Origin: CAVVEQ01 sp963802095
GTDB lineage: Bacteria; Chloroflexota; Anaerolineae; Anaerolineales; Anaerolineaceae
NCBI GenBank assembly: GCA_963802095.1
Contig: CAWDHI010000002.1
Coordinates: 256,946 to 320,945, forward strand
Length of the DNA: 64,000 nt
Direction of reading: 5' to 3'
The translations under genes were made by a program, and so were the position numbers. Shown piece by piece: positions 61,023 to 64,000 of this stretch. The notes below the pieces were generated by a model that saw only the letters and a program-made list of their open reading frames with translations, made no database searches and was not told where the DNA came from. Within the stretch, counting starts at the first letter, position 1, and every line of letters starts with the position of its first letter.

Positions 61023-61652
61023 TCACACCGGGTCTTTCGGCATCCTCTCCACAGCCTGGGATTCCATTTCCTCAGCAGGGTAGAGGCGCAGCATCGCCTG
61101 CAGGATGGATAGATCCCGTCCCTCGATCCACTGCCAGCATGTCTTCGTATTCAGCATAACCGGCATGCGGGGATGCACCGGCGCGACCAGCGAATTGGCT
61201 TCCGTGGTGATGATCGTGCAGGTCTTCATCTCGTCCCCCTTCGGTGAACGCCAGAGCTCCCACAGCCCGGCGAACGCAAACGGTTTTTTCTCCAGCAATT
61301 GAAACCGGAATGGTTTTGACGGTCCTTTTTCCTGCTTATGCCACTCGTAGAACCCATCGGCTGGAATCAGGCACCGCCGCCGGGCGAACGCCGTTCGAAA
61401 AGAAGGCTTTTCCTGAATCGTTTCGGCGCGGGCGTTGAACATCTTGCTGCCGATGCTGATATCCTTTGCCCAGGAGGGTACCAGGCCCCAGCGCATATAT
61501 TCGATCTTGCGATCATCGGCAAGTGCTAGCACCGCCACCGGCTGGGTGGGGGCGATATTCTCGCGCAGCACCCAATCGGAGGGCACCTCGCTTAGGTCAA
61601 AGGCTTCCTGCAGTTCCACCGGTTCCACGCCCAGGGTGAACCTTCCGCACAT
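61023..61652 (-). CDS. SRAP-domain protein (YedK/HMCES type)
   Basis: A 209-residue SOS-response-associated protein. Cys2 of MCGRFTLG becomes N-terminal after Met removal and forms a thiazolidine cross-link with abasic sites in single-stranded DNA. Other family motifs are NARAETI, RRCLIPADGFYEWH and VHPRMPVML (catalytic Glu and His). The ATG at 61652 is required to place Cys2, so the six extra upstream codons are rejected. It shields abasic sites during replication. Confidence 0.95.
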   Translation of the reverse strand: MCGRFTLGVEPVELQEAFDLSEVPSDWVLRENIAPTQPVAVLALADDRKIEYMRWGLVPSWAKDISIGSKMFNARAETIQEKPSFRTAFARRRCLIPADGFYEWHKQEKGPSKPFRFQLLEKKPFAFAGLWELWRSPKGDEMKTCTIITTEANSLVAPVHPRMPVMLNTKTCWQWIEGRDLSILQAMLRLYPAEEMESQAVERMPKDPV

Positions 61653-61720
61653 GGCTTGCTCCTTCCACAATCAAAAACCTACAAGGTTATAATACCACTA
61701 TCTAATTATCCGAGGACCTT

Positions 61721-62881
61721 ATGCCTGCTCCCCTGGTTGAATGCATCCCCAATTTCAGTGAAGCCCGCCGCCCCGAGGTGGTGGAGGCGATCCTTGCCTC
61801 CATCCGCCAGGTTGCGGGAGTGCGCGTGCTCGACCACCATTCCGATCTCGATCACAACCGTACGGTGGTTACCTATGTCGGCTCTCCAGTTGCTGTTGAA
61901 GAAGCCGCTTTTCAGGCTATCCGCACCGCCGCGGAACGCATCAACCTGGCGGAGCACACCGGCGCCCACCCGCGCATTGGTGCCACCGACGTGGTTCCGT
62001 TCGTGCCCATCGCTGGCGTGACCATGCTGGAGTGCGTGGAGATTGCCCGCCGCCTGGGAAAACGTGTGGGCGAGGAATTGCAGATTCCTGTTTACTTATA
62101 TGAAGAAGCTGCCACCCGACCGGAGCGGCAGAACCTGGAAAATATCCGCAGTGGGCAGTATGAGGGATTAAAGACCGAGATCGAGACCGATCCGGCCAGG
62201 GCGCCTGATTTTGGACCCACCAAGGTGGGTAACGCTGGCGCCACCGTGATCGGTGCGCGCCAGCCGCTGATCGCCTTCAATATCTATCTCACAACCGATG
62301 AAGTACCCATCGCCCAGAAGATAGCCCGCGCTATTCGCCAATCCTCGGGTGGGATGCGTTTTGTAAAGGCTATGGGCATCCTGGTGGATGGGCGTGCGCA
62401 GGTTTCGATGAACCTCACCAATTTCCGCCAATCCCCCATCGCCCGGGTGGTGGAAATGGTCCGCAGGGAAGCCGCCCGTTACGGGGTGAATATCCATCAC
62501 ACGGAGCTCGTGGGACTCGCACCGCAGGAATCATTGATCGATGCGGCAGTCTGGTACCTTCAGCTTGACCAGTTCGAACCCGATCAGATCCTGGAAACAA
62601 AGTTATTCGCCACGCAGGCCGATTCCGGTGAACCCGATCAGGCATCTGCGCCCTCCTTTATCGACCACCTGGCCGCGGGTACCCCCGCCCCTGGAGGCGG
62701 TTCGGCCTCCGCGCTACACCGGCGCGGAAGCGGCGGCCCTTGCCGCCATGGTCGCCCGCCTGACGGTTGGCAAGAAGAAATATGCTCCCGTCGAGCCGCA
62801 AATGTGGGAGGTTATTTCCCGTGCGGATTCACTCCGCGCGGAGCTGGCTGCCTGCGTGGCGGAGGATTCGGATGCCTTTGA
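61721..62881 (+). CDS. ftcD: Glutamate formimidoyltransferase (FtcD N-terminal part), frame breaks near 62714
   Basis: Residues 1 to about 300 form an intact formiminotransferase: LVECIPNFSEARRPE, DHHSDLDHNRTVVTYVG, HTGAHPRIGATDVVPF, GNAGATVIGARQPLIAFN. It transfers the formimino group of formiminoglutamate to tetrahydrofolate in histidine degradation. The frame then enters the linker to the cyclodeaminase (PSFIDHLAAGTPAPGGGSASA) and is lost at about 62714; the last 50 or so residues are out of frame. The N-domain could still be functional alone, since separate enzymes exist. Confidence 0.88.
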   Translation: MPAPLVECIPNFSEARRPEVVEAILASIRQVAGVRVLDHHSDLDHNRTVVTYVGSPVAVEEAAFQAIRTAAERINLAEHTGAHPRIGATDVVPFVPIAGVTMLECVEIARRLGKRVGEELQIPVYLYEEAATRPERQNLENIRSGQYEGLKTEIETDPARAPDFGPTKVGNAGATVIGARQPLIAFNIYLTTDEVPIAQKIARAIRQSSGGMRFVKAMGILVDGRAQVSMNLTNFRQSPIARVVEMVRREAARYGVNIHHTELVGLAPQESLIDAAVWYLQLDQFEPDQILETKLFATQADSGEPDQASAPSFIDHLAAGTPAPGGGSASALHRRGSGGPCRHGRPPDGWQEEICSRRAANVGGYFPCGFTPRGAGCLRGGGFGCL

Positions 62882-63270
62882 TACTCTGATGGCTGCCATG
62901 CGATTGCCGAAGGATTCGGATGATCAGCTTGCCATTCGCTCGGAAGCTGTTGAAATTGCCACCCTCAAAGCCATCGAAATCCCCGCCCGGGTTGCCCGTC
63001 TATCTCTGGAAGCAATGAGCCTCTGTGAGCAGGTCTGCCGCGAGGGGAACCAGAATGCGATCTCGGATGGCGCCACCGGGGCTGCGCTTGCCCAGGCTGC
63101 CCTCACCGGCGCGGGATACAACATCCGCATCAACTGCCAGGGATTGCAGGATCGGCAGCGAGCCAAAGAGTTATTTCAAGGATCTTCAAAGAATCCAGGA
63201 GCAAGCTGCCCACTTCCAAGACGCCATCCAGATGATCCTCAGCGAGCGCGGGGGATTCGACCTCGCATGA
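62715..63270 (+). pseudogene. ftcD: Formimidoyl-THF cyclodeaminase part of ftcD, split by two frameshifts
   Basis: In the +1 frame relative to the upstream part, TGAEAAALAAMVARLTVGKKKY continues through RADSLRAELAACVAEDSDAFD and GATGAALAQAALTGAGYNIRIN. This is the helical FTCD_C cyclodeaminase. A second +1 shift near 63170 is needed to reach YFKDLQRIQEQAAHFQDAI and the natural stop at 63270. Two single-base changes in one gene mean decay or sequencing error. The next gene overlaps its stop (ATGA). Confidence 0.75.
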
Positions 63271-64000
63271 AAATGGTTTCTCACCAGTATCCTTTCCTTT
63301 TCGCGTTCACTATGCTGATCCTCTATGCCTGCGCGCCTGTTTCGGACTCGCCCGCTAGTAACAACCCATTTGATACCAACACGCCGTTGCCTCTCGCGTA
63401 TGAATCCCCTACCCCAATCCCGAGCTCCATCCCTAAGCCGACCTCTGCACCCAACCAGGAGATTGAATGCCAACCAGATTTTTGCATCCGCACAAGCAAT
63501 TTTTCCCTGGTACGCCCCATCCTTCCTCCGGGCAATAACCGCTCTGAAGCGCAGTACCCCTTCGGTGGCACGCAAGGTGGTGCTCGCGATGTCCATCACG
63601 GGATCGAGTTCAACAACCCCATTGGAACCCCCGTGCATGCCGCCACGGATGGCGTGGTTATCTTCACAAGCAGCGATGACAGCGAGATCTTTGGACCTTT
63701 CGCCGGGTATTATGGCAACTTGGTGATCATTGAGCACCACCTGCCTGGCGAGGTGGAACCCCTTTTCACACTCTACGGGCATCTTTCTGAAGTGAGCGTG
63801 GTTGCCGGGGAGCACGTCCAGCGCGGCGAAATGATCGGCGCAGTCGGGAAAACCGGAGTAGCAATCGGTTCCCACCTTCATTTTGAAGTACGCGAGTATC
63901 GCAACGATTATGCGAGCGCGGTCAACCCGGAGCTCTATTTTGCCCCTTTGCCAGAACCATCCAGTGGCACACCAACCGGTATCCTGGTCGGGCGGATCGA
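63267..64000 (+). CDS. M23-family metallopeptidase lipoprotein (partial, runs off the window)
   Basis: Starts ATG at 63267, overlapping the previous stop by four bases, and stays open to the window edge (about 244 codons). A lipoprotein signal ends LILYAC. A Pro/Ser-rich linker follows, then a LytM/M23 core: HHGIEFNNPIGTPVHAATDGVV, NLVIIEH, LYGHLSEVSV, GAVGKTGVAIGSHLHFEVRE. HxH is intact. The first zinc motif is HxxxE instead of HxxxD, a conservative change. Such enzymes cleave peptidoglycan cross-links; the proline linker suggests it reaches the wall from the membrane. Confidence 0.88.
   Translation, partial: MKMVSHQYPFLFAFTMLILYACAPVSDSPASNNPFDTNTPLPLAYESPTPIPSSIPKPTSAPNQEIECQPDFCIRTSNFSLVRPILPPGNNRSEAQYPFGGTQGGARDVHHGIEFNNPIGTPVHAATDGVVIFTSSDDSEIFGPFAGYYGNLVIIEHHLPGEVEPLFTLYGHLSEVSVVAGEHVQRGEMIGAVGKTGVAIGSHLHFEVREYRNDYASAVNPELYFAPLPEPSSGTPTGILVGRI

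Overview
The window reads as chromosome of an anaerobic or microaerophilic bacterium, most probably a member of the Chloroflexota (Anaerolineae-like). This is inference from content: a giant DUF11/SdrD-like surface protein that carries an LPETG motif directly in front of its own C-terminal sortase domain, several membrane proteins with Pro/Thr-rich tails, a glycyl-radical enzyme operon, ferrous-iron uptake and ferritin, and no outer-membrane machinery. Base composition looks close to 50% G+C by eye. Housekeeping genes (rimO, murJ, rsmI, uvrA, tRNA-Glu) are interleaved with catabolic and transport loci.

Layout. 1-10 kb: RodZ-like protein, rimO, TPR membrane protein, murJ, then a Fur/Zur-type regulator preceded by a perfect 19-bp Fur-box-like palindrome and followed by a znuACB-type metal ABC transporter and rsmI. 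10-15.3 kb: DUF2807 lipoprotein, then a MacB-like ABC efflux operon in which one ATPase is fused to a cyclic-nucleotide-binding domain and has a degraded signature motif. 15.4-16.9 kb: an IS150-type IS3 element inserted in the loop of a bidirectional terminator. 16.9-26.2 kb: UMF1-type MFS permease and the 2537-residue surface protein with six apparently identical 345-bp repeats. 26.3-29.3 kb: uvrA. 29.3-37.5 kb (minus strand): GPH transporter and CrtI-like oxidoreductase, then a GntR-controlled operon of glycyl-radical enzyme, activase and a PNPOx-like protein. 37.7-39.3 kb: msrQP.

39.5-47.2 kb is a sugar or cyclitol catabolism locus on the plus strand: IclR regulator, IolD-like ThDP enzyme, split transketolase (N-half broken by a -1 shift exactly at an A_AAA_AAC heptamer), RpiB/LacAB-like isomerase, GPH transporter and Gfo/Idh/MocA dehydrogenase. 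A TIM-barrel isomerase remnant lies just beyond. Its substrate is not obvious. 47.2-51.6 kb concerns iron: ferritin, then a DtxR-like regulator with palindromic operators, a FeoA-FeoB fusion and a FeoC-like protein. 51.8-55.7 kb: a DsrE/YedF-like protein, a PPC-domain protein and a complete ECF transporter (S, T, A, A') of unknown substrate.

55.8-64 kb holds miscellaneous metabolic and small genes, tRNA-Glu(TTC) with its own terminator, a YedK/HMCES-type protein, an ftcD-like gene with two frameshifts, and the start of an M23 peptidase lipoprotein that runs off the window. Three frame breaks (one in the transketolase, two in ftcD) mean sequencing error must be considered next to real decay or programmed shifting.
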